The translations under genes were made by a program, and so were the position numbers. From a virus: a DNA stretch of 29,069 nucleotides. Positions within the stretch are counted from its first letter, which is position 1, and the number at the start of each line of letters is the position of its first letter. The notes beneath the pieces are model-generated. The model did not search any database, was not told where the DNA came from, and was given only the letters and a program-made list of their open reading frames with translations. This document shows positions 14,871 through 21,633 of this stretch, piece by piece. The DNA lies in the IMG/VR virus record IMGVR_UViG_3300025127_000183, positions 1 through 29,069 of that record, one strand, 5' to 3'.

Positions 14871-15083
14871 TTAAGAAATTTGCCCTTCAGTTGAGAGCTG
14901 GAATTGGATGTTAGCATCTATGCCGTGATCTTTTAAAATGCTATAAAACATCTGACGATCTAAAGCTTTTTGATGTAAAAGCTCAATAAATGCTTCTTCT
15001 AATTCTACTCGATCTAAAGTTTGTATTGCTAAAGACGCAGCATGAATAGAAAATTCAACGTTTGTCGGAAGGTTAAGATCCAT
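14871..15083 (-). CDS. nblA: NblA-like phycobilisome degradation adaptor
   Basis: NblA is a small two-helix protein that delivers phycobilisomes to the Clp protease during nutrient stress. This 70-residue protein follows its pattern through the core: an FSIHAASLAIQ segment, an Arg, an acidic EEAFIELLHQKALDRQ helix, then MFYSILKDHGI. In NblA the same positions run FS-x-R-x5-Q, R/E-rich turn, FL-x-LY-x-QM-x2-R and Y-x2-LLKHHWG. Length matches the family (about 60-70). The match is by pattern only, and other small two-helix proteins could look alike. If real, it points to a Synechococcus-like host with phycobilisomes, or to another adaptor role in Prochlorococcus. Confidence 0.55.
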   Translation of the reverse strand: MDLNLPTNVEFSIHAASLAIQTLDRVELEEAFIELLHQKALDRQMFYSILKDHGIDANIQFQLSTEGQIS

Positions 15084-15138
15084 ATAAATAAAAACCTTTA
15101 TACATATAGTACCAACAGTGAATTAATGAGCAATTAGT

Positions 15139-15231
15139 TTAATCCTCTGATCCTGTACGTTCTAACAAAACTGTCCCCACTCCATAACTACTACCAAATA
15201 CAATAAAAAAGCTGAGAACAATCACTTCCAT
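15139..15231 (-). CDS. 30-residue membrane micro-protein
   Basis: A 30-codon minus-strand frame starting at an ATG encodes one hydrophobic helix (MEVIVLSFFIVFGSSYG, then VGTVLL) followed by a charged tail ERTGSED. Size and layout resemble tiny photosystem, cytochrome b6f or NDH subunits, but I cannot name it. It occupies a 214-base gap between the NblA-like gene and the basic protein gene that otherwise has no content, and lies in the same orientation as both. No ribosome site is seen. Support is compositional and positional. Confidence 0.5.
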   Translation of the reverse strand: MEVIVLSFFIVFGSSYGVGTVLLERTGSED

Positions 15232-15297
15232 AATTAAAATAAATCTTTAAAATTATTTTAAGACTGTTTAAACCTAGAAAATATTAATCTAAATAAA

Positions 15298-15585
15298 TCA
15301 CCATTTTGTTTTATGTGCCCAATATCTAGCTGAAAACTTATCAGGATTACTATCTTGTGCATTATGTCTAGCATAATATGATTTTTTTCTAGCCTTATCT
15401 TTTTTCGTTTTTGGATTTTTACCAGCCCCTTCAACACCTTGTTGACCAAATCTAATTAATTTCTCTGTTCCATCTTTACATGCTTTTACCACATGAGATT
15501 TTGTTTTATGACTGGGTGTCTTCCTAGGTTTATTACATTTCAAGTGTTCTTTAGAAAGTTTTTTAGCTTTTGCCCTTTTCGACAT
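15298..15585 (-). CDS. Basic ARYW/ARH-motif viral protein of unknown function
   Basis: A 95-residue, strongly basic protein (many Lys and Arg) with a lysine-rich N-terminal half and a conserved-looking C-terminal half. The latter contains KLIRFGQQGVEG, KKSYYARHNAQDS and SARYWAHKTKW. RFG...K-x-SY-x-ARH...ARYW-x-x-K-x-W is a combination I associate with small conserved proteins of phages and large DNA viruses of unknown function. The basic charge suggests nucleic-acid contact, perhaps in the virion. Its start overlaps the Dps-like gene by 23 bases. Confidence 0.65.
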   Translation of the reverse strand: MSKRAKAKKLSKEHLKCNKPRKTPSHKTKSHVVKACKDGTEKLIRFGQQGVEGAGKNPKTKKDKARKKSYYARHNAQDSNPDKFSARYWAHKTKW

Positions 15586-16072
15586 CTGTTCTTTCTTTAT
15601 TAGTATTCATATATGTCATTGTAGCCCTAAGATGCCATTGATTTTTTTTATGAACCCTTCCACGTTCTACAGCTAAATCCTGTGTAAGATCATCCCCAAT
15701 TGACCCAGCGTACTTAGCTAATTCTTCAAAACAATTTGCAAGCAAGTCATGAGAAATACTTAAATCTAAAATAATTTTATCTTGATCAAAAGGATCAGAT
15801 AAATCTATATCTTTAATTCTTGATGCTAGTAAATCACCAACACTACTTGGTGTCATTACGTTTATAGATCTTATATGCTCTGCAACATCATCAATACCTT
15901 CAATCATCTCAGTTTGAATATCTCCCGTAAGAAGATGTACTTGATAAAACTTTGACCCTATCAAACCCCAATGAACTATTTGTGTTTGATTCTGAACCAT
16001 TACGGAATCTCTGAGACACTGTACAAGATGCTCATTAACAACTTGAACATCATCAGGATTTATATTAGACAT
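15563..16072 (-). CDS. dps: Dps-like ferritin (iron/peroxide detoxification)
   Basis: Dps proteins form 12-subunit shells that oxidise and store iron using hydrogen peroxide, sparing DNA from hydroxyl radicals. This 169-residue protein matches the family in size and pattern: QIVHWGLIGSKFYQVH, then IDDVAEHIR. The ferroxidase residues His34, His46, Asp61 and Glu65 sit in the spacing of E. coli Dps His31/43, Asp58 and Glu62. The fifth, Asp47, would be Gly50, with Asp51 next to it. The helix near 115-160 (LLANCFEELAKYAGSIGDD, then HKKNQWHLRAT) also fits. In a cyanophage this fits protection of host photosynthetic metabolism or of phage DNA during high light. It overlaps the basic protein gene by 23 bases. 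Confidence 0.8.
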   Translation of the reverse strand: MSNINPDDVQVVNEHLVQCLRDSVMVQNQTQIVHWGLIGSKFYQVHLLTGDIQTEMIEGIDDVAEHIRSINVMTPSSVGDLLASRIKDIDLSDPFDQDKIILDLSISHDLLANCFEELAKYAGSIGDDLTQDLAVERGRVHKKNQWHLRATMTYMNTNKERTDVEKGKS

Positions 16073-16282
16073 TTAAAGAATTTTTATCTCTCCTGATTGT
16101 ATCTTAGATTTTAAATCTTGCCCAGTTGTTCCATAAAGAGCCATATCTCCTGGAACATAGCTTTTAGCTTGAACCAAATTTTGAATGCTCTCTTCTTTTT
16201 CTGCTCTTAATTCTTCAGTTTTTCTTTTTAAAAAGTCCTTTGCCTCTTTTTCAGGTAGCGACCCATCCGATGTAGAAATCAT
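16073..16282 (-). CDS. Small helical hypothetical protein, 69 aa
   Basis: A 69-residue charged protein whose first half is one long helix (EKEAKDFLKRKTEELRAEKE), followed by a Gly-containing region and a C-terminal stretch ending EIKIL. It has no membrane segment. Its start overlaps the end of the HNH endonuclease gene by 32 bases and its stop abuts the Dps-like start, so it is presumably expressed with Dps. Function unknown. Confidence 0.55.
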   Translation of the reverse strand: MISTSDGSLPEKEAKDFLKRKTEELRAEKEESIQNLVQAKSYVPGDMALYGTTGQDLKSKIQSGEIKIL

Positions 16283-16658
16283 TTGTAATATAAGGTGTTG
16301 CTTTATCTGGATGAAGAATTTTGATTGAGCTATCTTGATTCATCCACTGTTTTATCTTATCAAGTCTCTCCTCTTGATAAAACTTATATGTAGGATTGTA
16401 CCAATCTTCTAAAAGATGTGATCCTTTTAGTCTGTTACATTTAGAACAAGAACAAATCATATTTGATTTCACATTATGACCACCTTTAAATTTTGGAAGA
16501 ATATGATCAATTGTGGCAGATTTATCATCTAGTTTTTTATCACAATAAGCACACTTCCAATCCCAAGATTCAAATATACATTTTCGAAATTTATGGCGAG
16601 CGTTTTTTGGAGAGAGTTCAATTAAATTTGCTAATAAATCCTGCTCGCAGTGAATCAC
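16251..16658 (-). CDS. HNH endonuclease
   Basis: A 135-residue HNH nuclease of the compact CxxC type. CAYC at 36-39 and CSKC at 71-74 form the zinc ribbon, DH at 51-52 and the GGH turn at 59-61 match the DHxxPxxxGG catalytic segment, and N75 and KG at 78-79 complete the motif. It starts with GTG at 16658. Such proteins act as free-standing homing nucleases, restriction-like enzymes or packaging-associated nickases. Its place inside a tight operon and the 32-base overlap with the next gene argue against simple insertion. It is one of two HNH-type genes in the window, but not closely related to the one at 8029. Confidence 0.88.
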   Translation of the reverse strand: MIHCEQDLLANLIELSPKNARHKFRKCIFESWDWKCAYCDKKLDDKSATIDHILPKFKGGHNVKSNMICSCSKCNRLKGSHLLEDWYNPTYKFYQEERLDKIKQWMNQDSSIKILHPDKATPYITNDFYIGWVAT

Positions 16659-16716
16659 ATGTACCTTGCAACCTTGTAGAAACTTTATGCTGCATAAACT
16701 TACACAAGTGTATTGA

Positions 16717-16941
16717 TTAATCCATTAATGAAACTAACTCCACATCTTCTTCTTTTTCATAGTCTACTTCTTCGAGAAGTCTTAATAAATAATAATGAAT
16801 TTTTTCTGTGACCCATTTAAGATCTTCATCTTTTACATCACTGAAAATTGCATTCAAAGATAAGTCTTTGGATGGAGTGCGTAAATGATCTGCTAATAAT
16901 TGTAAGGCTTTATATCTATCTCTATTTATCTCCCTTAACAT
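16717..16941 (-). CDS. Hypothetical helical protein, 74 aa
   Basis: The frame is open from 16986, but the first 15 codons overlap the previous gene; the ATG at 16941, one base after the upstream stop, gives 74 residues. The protein is all-helical and charged (NRDRYKALQLLADHLRTPSK, then KWVTEKIHYYLLRLLEEVDY) with a very acidic C-terminus. It has no motif I can name. It is likely translated with the coiled-coil gene upstream. Confidence 0.55.
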   Translation of the reverse strand: MLREINRDRYKALQLLADHLRTPSKDLSLNAIFSDVKDEDLKWVTEKIHYYLLRLLEEVDYEKEEDVELVSLMD

Positions 16942-16942
16942 C

Positions 16943-17173
16943 TTAATCACCACTTGCCTCTGGAACAACTTCAGCTGTAGCTTCATCAGCTGGTGTGGTT
17001 TCTTTAATTAATGAAGTTGAAAATTCTTTTGCACCTAAAACTTTTAAATAGGTATTTTTAGCAGTAGTCAATTGTGCTTCTAATTGTTGAATCTGCTTTT
17101 CTAATGCTGCAGCCTGTTCATCCAATTGCTTGTCAAAATCCTTTAGCTTTTCCATTTCTAATCCGCAAGACAT
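16943..17173 (-). CDS. Coiled-coil protein, 76 aa
   Basis: A 76-residue protein with a strong coiled coil at about 8-45 (LDEQAAALEKQIQQLEAQLT) with leucines and alanines in heptad positions. An acidic disordered tail (TTPADEATAEVVPEASGD) follows. It has no signal peptide. Small coiled-coil proteins like this in cyanophages may be scaffold or virion parts; the exact role is unknown. The next gene starts one base after its stop. Confidence 0.6.
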   Translation of the reverse strand: MSCGLEMEKLKDFDKQLDEQAAALEKQIQQLEAQLTTAKNTYLKVLGAKEFSTSLIKETTPADEATAEVVPEASGD

Positions 17174-17216
17174 GTTAAATAAGTAACTATTTAGAGTATA
17201 ACCCTAGAATAACTTA

Positions 17217-17771
17217 TTAACAATCATTGTAGTCTCTAGCTATTTGTCCACCTATTTCTGATCCTTTGTCCTGTGCAAACATAGTTACAAAGCCTGCAGC
17301 AAGCCACCCGACTATTGGAATACTACTAAATGCAGGTGCAGCCTTAACTCCTACAGAGGCTCCTACAAGTCTACCTGTAGAGTTACCACTACCTTCTACT
17401 TTGATGCAAGCAATATCTTTATCAGTCATTACGGTTCCCTCTACCTCTTTCTGAATACTCTCGCCCTGCATTGTATAAGTTTCTCTTAAACTTAATTTTG
17501 ATTCTTTATTTCCAAAAACACCTTTTGGTTCTGAAATAACTTTCTGACGAGATAAAATAGCTGGATCATTAGATTTATATTTAATTCTGTAGCCTCCTTT
17601 CAAAGCTATAACATCATATGAAGTATAAGGACCAACAGGTAAATTGAAATTAGGATATGAATTTTTAAATTTATAAGATACCAACGTATTCATTAAACCA
17701 ATATTACATATTCCTAAAATTGATATGACGGTTACAATCCCCCAGTTTTTACGTGGTCGATTACTATACAT
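17217..17771 (-). CDS. Membrane-anchored hypothetical protein, 184 aa
   Basis: A basic N-terminus (MYSNRPRKNWG) precedes one transmembrane helix at about 12-32, leaving a soluble domain presumably outside the cytoplasm. That domain contains YDVIALKGGYRIKYKSNDPA and a central SLRETYTMQGESI segment. A glycine- and alanine-rich hydrophobic stretch at about 135-170 (SVGVKAAPAFSSIPIVGWLA) could insert in or span a membrane. Two cysteines, one near residue 120 and one at the very end, may pair. The domain layout fits an envelope-located protein, perhaps linked to lysis or superinfection, but no family is assigned. It is followed by one base and then the two-helix gene. Confidence 0.6.
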   Translation of the reverse strand: MYSNRPRKNWGIVTVISILGICNIGLMNTLVSYKFKNSYPNFNLPVGPYTSYDVIALKGGYRIKYKSNDPAILSRQKVISEPKGVFGNKESKLSLRETYTMQGESIQKEVEGTVMTDKDIACIKVEGSGNSTGRLVGASVGVKAAPAFSSIPIVGWLAAGFVTMFAQDKGSEIGGQIARDYNDC

Positions 17772-17772
17772 A

Positions 17773-18141
17773 TCACTTACCTGTAGTATCAGTAATTATT
17801 TTTATTGGAGCCTGTTCAATACGTAAAATTTGGGTAGTAACACCTGATGAGGCTACTTTACTTTCATCTTTCTCATCTTTTTTCTTTTTACCACCAGGCG
17901 TGATGTTAAAACTGGCTAGGCATCCTGTAAATACCGAAGCTATAAAAGTGATATCCTTAACCTCTCTATCTTCAGTGATACCAGGCAATGTGATGTAGTT
18001 TAAAGAAATTATAAATCCAGCCCAAACCATTACTCCTAGCCTAATTAGAGTGCCTAAAAAAACCATCTGCTCTTCTTTGTCATCTATGCTTTCTTTTATT
18101 TTTGAGAAGACATTTTTCTTTTCTTTTGAGTTTTCAGTCAT
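17773..18141 (-). CDS. Two-helix membrane protein, holin-like topology
   Basis: A 122-residue protein with a charged N-terminal 30 residues, two hydrophobic segments (LGTLIRLGVMVWAGFIISLN at about 29-48 and ITFIASVFTGCLASFNI at about 64-80), then a lysine- and aspartate-rich region and a polar C-terminus. Small size, two helices and charged tail are the general form of phage holins, but many membrane proteins share it, and the only lysozyme-fold gene nearby lacks a catalytic triad. The first gene of this minus-strand block, it is divergent from the secreted-protein trio. Confidence 0.5.
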   Translation of the reverse strand: MTENSKEKKNVFSKIKESIDDKEEQMVFLGTLIRLGVMVWAGFIISLNYITLPGITEDREVKDITFIASVFTGCLASFNITPGGKKKKDEKDESKVASSGVTTQILRIEQAPIKIITDTTGK

Positions 18142-18212
18142 TTTATTACTTCGTTACATACTAAGTTTACCCTCATGTAAACTTATAAGTATTAAATACT
18201 ATCTTCAAAAAA
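18142..18212. promoter_or_regulatory. Divergent promoter region with two palindromes
   Basis: This 71-base gap separates the minus-strand membrane gene from the plus-strand secreted-protein trio. AAGTTTAC (18163-18170) and GTAAACTT (18177-18184) form a perfect 8-base inverted repeat around CCTCAT, and AGTATT/AATACT (18188-18200) form a second small palindrome around an A. The AT-rich steps could serve as -10 elements in either direction. An operator or bidirectional control site is a reasonable guess. Confidence 0.45.
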
Positions 18213-18701
18213 ATGTTAAAGTATTTCTCTCTATTAATATTATTTTCTTTACCTGCTTCTGTGAAAGCTAATATTTATCACTCAATATCTAGCTCAGTTC
18301 AACTGGAAGTAGCAGCTCCAGGGTCACTGGTCGAGCGTGTTGGAAATTCATATACCATTTCTGGATCAGGTGTCTCTACAAGTGATGGAACAACTACAGG
18401 AGCTTTAGGGGGTCTAGGAGCTGCCACAGACGGGGTAAATTCTTACACTGCAATCACAGCTTCCCAGCTGGAAACAGGTGACTCATACAGTTTTAGCGTT
18501 AGTTACAAAGCTGGTGATTCCATAGAATCAAGTTTGACTACCGGTGAAGTAAGCCCATTCGGATCGATTACAAGCACTTCTGGAGGCGTTGCAGGAGATT
18601 TGGCCGGAACCATTGATACAAAAGGAGCTATGGATCTAACTGCTGGGGGAGCAGGTACTTCTGTTACTGGTCAATTTGTAGTAGGCTTGACCTTGGAATA
18701 A
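18213..18701 (+). CDS. Secreted beta-rich protein, first of trio
   Basis: A 162-residue protein with a classical signal peptide: basic start, hydrophobic LLILFSLP, cleavage probably after VKA at about residues 17-19 (SVKA-NIYHS). The mature part is Gly/Ser/Thr-rich with alternating strands (SYTISGSGVSTSDG, VEAAPGS-like turns) and reads as a beta-rich domain. Similar signal-peptide proteins occur in tandem in cyanophages, from memory rather than search. Signal peptides are uncommon for phage structural proteins; export to the host periplasm or surface is the simplest reading. The next gene begins one base after its stop, and the second gene is clearly related. Confidence 0.7.
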   Translation: MLKYFSLLILFSLPASVKANIYHSISSSVQLEVAAPGSLVERVGNSYTISGSGVSTSDGTTTGALGGLGAATDGVNSYTAITASQLETGDSYSFSVSYKAGDSIESSLTTGEVSPFGSITSTSGGVAGDLAGTIDTKGAMDLTAGGAGTSVTGQFVVGLTLE

Positions 18702-18702
18702 A

Positions 18703-19131
18703 ATGAAACAGTTGATATTGCTGTTTATATTTTTACCAATACCTTTAAAAGCTTCGCCTATATCAGGTGCTTGGACTACAGGTACCATGAATTCAACTAC
18801 TACGACCCAACAAACTATAGTTGAATCTGTAATTTCGAAGGACTATACTTCTGGATATACCTATAGTGTTTCTGGTACTGGCGTAAAGCTACAAAATGGC
18901 GGTAGTATGATACCAGACGCTGTAAAAGAAACTGGAACTACAGATGGAGTTAGTTATTCATGGACTGGTTTAGATTTCAGTACAAAGCCAACCTTCGTGC
19001 AGTCAGAAAACGGAGCTGCCTTTCAACTAACGGAAAGCTATATGGGTCCAGGGCTATCAAATGTGACAACAATAAACAGAAGTATAACCGTGGAAAGCAC
19101 AACAGTCACACAGTCAATTTTTCAAAAATAG
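18703..19131 (+). CDS. Secreted beta-rich protein, second of trio
   Basis: A 142-residue protein with signal peptide (MKQLILLFIFLPIPLKASP, cleavage near residue 17) followed by a Gly/Thr/Ser-rich beta domain. That domain includes SGYTYSVSGTGVKLQNGG, which resembles the first gene's SYTISGSGV motif, so the two are probably paralogues. It ends with a threonine-rich NVTTINRSITVESTTVT segment. Its stop lies within the signal-peptide region of the third gene, which is read in a different frame. Confidence 0.7.
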   Translation: MKQLILLFIFLPIPLKASPISGAWTTGTMNSTTTTQQTIVESVISKDYTSGYTYSVSGTGVKLQNGGSMIPDAVKETGTTDGVSYSWTGLDFSTKPTFVQSENGAAFQLTESYMGPGLSNVTTINRSITVESTTVTQSIFQK

Positions 19132-19781
19132 CTTTACTAATACTTCTTTCTCCAACATCAGTATTAGCTAATGCAGTAAGTCAATCAAATACCGGATCGG
19201 TAACTAATCAAAATTATAATGTCAATAATGGTAGTTTTCACGTCAACCAAATGGGCGGAAACGTAGTCTGTCAGGGAGCTATGATGAATATCACTCCCTT
19301 CTCAACATTCAATACAAATTTCCAAAAACCTTTTTCACATTTTTATGAAACACCAGTGTATGACCCCACTGATTTAGTGGGAGATTTTGATGATGATGGT
19401 AATCCCATAGGAGATGGGACACCAGACAATCCTGGAAAAATCCTCTTTTGGCAGAAAAATTATTCAGGAACTAATAAGGATTCTTATTCTCTTGGAACAG
19501 GAATTACCTTAAATTTTAGTATCCCATTGGATCGAAAGCTAGGTAAATTATGTAAGGATGCAGCTTCAACTCAAATAGGTATTCAAAATCAAAAACTAAA
19601 AAATTTAGAATTAGAGTGGCATGTCGCAAGGGTAAAGCACTGTGGTGAATTAATGCAGAAAGGCATCCGAGTGAAAGAAAATTCTGTTTTCTTTTCTGTT
19701 TGTGAAGATGTTTATTTGACTCCACGTCCTAATCAGATTGAGAAGCATTATCATTCTTTTTCGATCCCTGAGAAGAAGTAA
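18960..19781 (+). CDS. Third secreted protein of trio; start codon uncertain
   Basis: The only ATG in this frame, at 18960, lies 172 bases inside the previous gene, and its first 51 codons are an out-of-frame reading of that gene. The real protein appears to begin near 19113-19128 with NFSKIALLILLSPTSVLA, a good signal peptide, cleaved before NAVSQS. No ATG, GTG or TTG stands there, only GTC at 19113 and ATA at 19128. Start may be non-canonical, or ribosomes may slip at the AAA-TAG end of gene two. The mature part (NTGSVTNQNYNVNNGSFHVN, then FSIPLDRKLGKLCKDAA) resembles a cyanophage family with a beta half and a helical Cys-containing half. The C-terminus overlaps the minus gene by 53 bases. 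Confidence 0.65.
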   Translation: MDWFRFQYKANLRAVRKRSCLSTNGKLYGSRAIKCDNNKQKYNRGKHNSHTVNFSKIALLILLSPTSVLANAVSQSNTGSVTNQNYNVNNGSFHVNQMGGNVVCQGAMMNITPFSTFNTNFQKPFSHFYETPVYDPTDLVGDFDDDGNPIGDGTPDNPGKILFWQKNYSGTNKDSYSLGTGITLNFSIPLDRKLGKLCKDAASTQIGIQNQKLKNLELEWHVARVKHCGELMQKGIRVKENSVFFSVCEDVYLTPRPNQIEKHYHSFSIPEKK

Positions 19782-20415
19782 TTTTCTTCATAATATTCTT
19801 CGTAACTCCTTTAATAATATTTATCAAAGCAGGGCTCGTAGCAGCTATGGAAGCTATTATTACCGTGTTTATGACTAGGGTTGGTTCTGGTAGCCACTGG
19901 TCAACATAACTGACATCCTCCCAAATAGTTAGGCATTCTGTCTTTGATTCGTTATAACGAAATTCTTTAATTTTTTCTAAGCGTTTCTCATTTGCAAACG
20001 AGCCCACTCTGAGCTTTGAATTAGGATCTGGACAAGGAGGGAAAAATGTTTCTTTTTTATTTTTTTTAGGAATTTCTGTCTTTGCTTCTTCTTTAACTAT
20101 TACAGGTTCTTCTTTTTTCTTTTTTTCTTTTACATCATTTGAATAAATCATTTTAGATCTATCAAACTCAATAGGAATTATCTCAGGAACTTCACCCCAA
20201 GGACATTTCCAAAAAGTCCCCCTAGGATCATCATTTATAAGATTAAAATTTTTGTCAGCGTCACGATGAGTTTTGTGACAGCCGGGTAGTAAAAGAGAGG
20301 GTTCACTAAAAGAAGGGTGAACTACATAATCTCCAAATACTCTTATAGGTGGTATTACTTGAACAGAAATACTAGGTATAGATATATTTGGTATATCTAT
20401 ATCTGGAATGCTCAT
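19729..20415 (-). CDS. Conserved-type hypothetical with C-terminal membrane segment, 228 aa
   Basis: A 228-residue protein starting with repeated short Ile-Pro-Ser motifs (DIDIPNISIPSISVQVIPPI), then a Cys/His region (LLPGCHKTHRDADKNFNLIN and later WKCPWG). A Lys/Glu-rich linker leads to FFPPCPDPNSK, a domain with a Cys near TECLTIW, and one hydrophobic helix at about 180-200 near the C-terminus. This pattern is known to me from small cyanophage proteins but no function is assigned. It overlaps its upstream partner by one base (TAATG-type) and converges with the third secreted gene. The two are likely co-expressed. Confidence 0.65.
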   Translation of the reverse strand: MSIPDIDIPNISIPSISVQVIPPIRVFGDYVVHPSFSEPSLLLPGCHKTHRDADKNFNLINDDPRGTFWKCPWGEVPEIIPIEFDRSKMIYSNDVKEKKKKEEPVIVKEEAKTEIPKKNKKETFFPPCPDPNSKLRVGSFANEKRLEKIKEFRYNESKTECLTIWEDVSYVDQWLPEPTLVINTVIIASIAATSPALINIIKGVTKNIMKKITSSQGSKKNDNASQSD

Positions 20416-20624
20416 TAGAAGGGTATAGAGATCCCTGTGGTGTCTGGTAATTCGCTTTCAATAGCTTTAGGGAGAACATTTTGAATATCTCCCATGAGTT
20501 TGTTTTTAATTAGTTTTTCAAAATTATCACTAGTTATATATTTATAACCGTAGATACCAGCACCTATTATTGTTAGAGTAAGAACTCCTGAAGCAACAGC
20601 AATAGCGTTAAAAATTTTTTGCAT
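20415..20624 (-). CDS. Small membrane-anchored protein, 69 aa
   Basis: A 69-residue protein with one transmembrane helix at about 7-28 (AVASGVLTLTIIGAGIYGY) and a soluble C-terminal part containing KLMGDIQNVLPKAIESELP. A basic residue at position 3 suggests an N-in topology. The stop overlaps the start of the Cys/His protein by one base, so the two are likely partners at the membrane. I know similar helix-plus-short-tail ORFs beside that protein type in cyanophages, but no family name applies. Confidence 0.65.
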   Translation of the reverse strand: MQKIFNAIAVASGVLTLTIIGAGIYGYKYITSDNFEKLIKNKLMGDIQNVLPKAIESELPDTTGISIPF

Positions 20625-20682
20625 TTTTTAAAGTATTTAATTAAATTTTACTAAATTGATATGTCTTATGCAACAGCACATA

Positions 20683-21213
20683 TTAAGTAGAGCTAGTAAC
20701 TGTCTCCCATGCTGAACCATTGTATACCTGTAGCTTATTTAATGATGTATTGTAGATAAACGCTCCTGAAACTAATCCTGTTAAATTACCTCTTTGTGTT
20801 GTAGTAATTTTTGGAGGAACCATAAATCTTGTAGTAACAGCATTAACACCTGAAAAATCCGGTGCAATTTTTGATCCTGCTATTCCAGCACTATTACTTA
20901 TTTTTGCGTTTGTTATAACTTGATCAGCAACTGTAGCAGTATTTATACCAGCCCCTAAAATTAATCCAAAAAATCCAAGACCTGCAGCAGGTGCTGTTGT
21001 AAAGGTTATAGTGCTGGCAGCAATTGTATAATCAGTCCCAGGATTTTGTATAATACCACCTAACGAAATTAGTATATTGTTTGCACTTTCTGGACTTACA
21101 TTTACAGAAGAAACTTGTAAAGTAAATGCTGTAGCATTACCATTAAAACCACTTGATATATCATCAACTTCTCTATTTTGACCCGGTAAAGGTTCTGCTC
21201 CTATGTATGCCAT
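20683..21213 (-). CDS. Short tail-fibre/hub protein, MAYIG module
   Basis: A 176-residue structural protein. The first 95 residues form a module seen also at the start of the 945-residue fibre: MAYIG, then DDISSGFNGNATAFTLQV, LISLGGIIQNPGTDY and STITFTTAPAAG. It probably attaches fibres to the tail. The C-terminal part has an AKISNSAGIAGSKIAPDFSG stretch and a terminal PKITTTQRGNLTGLVSGAFI segment, the typical phage domain ending with a YNGSAWETV tip. No enzymatic residues are apparent. The gene sits in the minus-strand tail module and is separated by short spacers from its neighbours. Confidence 0.8.
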   Translation of the reverse strand: MAYIGAEPLPGQNREVDDISSGFNGNATAFTLQVSSVNVSPESANNILISLGGIIQNPGTDYTIAASTITFTTAPAAGLGFFGLILGAGINTATVADQVITNAKISNSAGIAGSKIAPDFSGVNAVTTRFMVPPKITTTQRGNLTGLVSGAFIYNTSLNKLQVYNGSAWETVTSST

Positions 21214-21254
21214 CTAGATAACTATTGTATATAACTAGTTTAAAATGGCTAATT

Positions 21255-21581
21255 TTACCAAGGTACTCCAGAGGTTGTAGTAGGTGTGATTTGAGCTTTT
21301 ATATCTGTATCTAACATCGTTTCTATTCGTGTCACCTCTTCAGATCCTAATGCATTTTTTACCCAATCAATAGCATTGTTTTCAGTAATAGATGCGTAAG
21401 CAATAAATGATTCAGAATCAGCAGGTTCTAATCCAACAGATCCATAAGTTGATGCTTTATAACTTACCTCACTTTCTGTTTGAGTATCTGATGCTGTCCA
21501 ATGCACTTCAGTAACTACATCAGATAAACTTCCTACTGTTTTTGTTGAGTCTAAACAAACAACATTCCATGTCACAGCCAT
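21255..21581 (-). CDS. Phage protein of DUF7936-like type, 108 aa
   Basis: A 108-residue protein with TWNVVCLDSTKTVGSLSDVV at the start, then VHWTASD, an ITENNAIDWVKNALGSEEVT helix near 67-86 and a final TTSGVPW. The combination VHW, TExxxIxWVKxxLG and GxPW is that of a small tail-associated phage family (DUF7936-like, by memory). Its role is not established. It stands between the two MAYIG-module proteins and may be a fibre accessory. The upstream region has an AT-rich motif TAAAATAAAAATATA on the minus strand. Confidence 0.65.
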   Translation of the reverse strand: MAVTWNVVCLDSTKTVGSLSDVVTEVHWTASDTQTESEVSYKASTYGSVGLEPADSESFIAYASITENNAIDWVKNALGSEEVTRIETMLDTDIKAQITPTTTSGVPW

Positions 21582-21633
21582 TTTTTTAAATAATCAATAT
21601 ATTTTTATTTTACTTTGGCTTATCTTAAGTTTT

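Noticed and set aside
15258-15449. Minus-strand frame overlapping the basic ARYW-type gene
   Set aside because: Shadow of the 95-residue gene in another frame; the latter has conserved-looking motifs.
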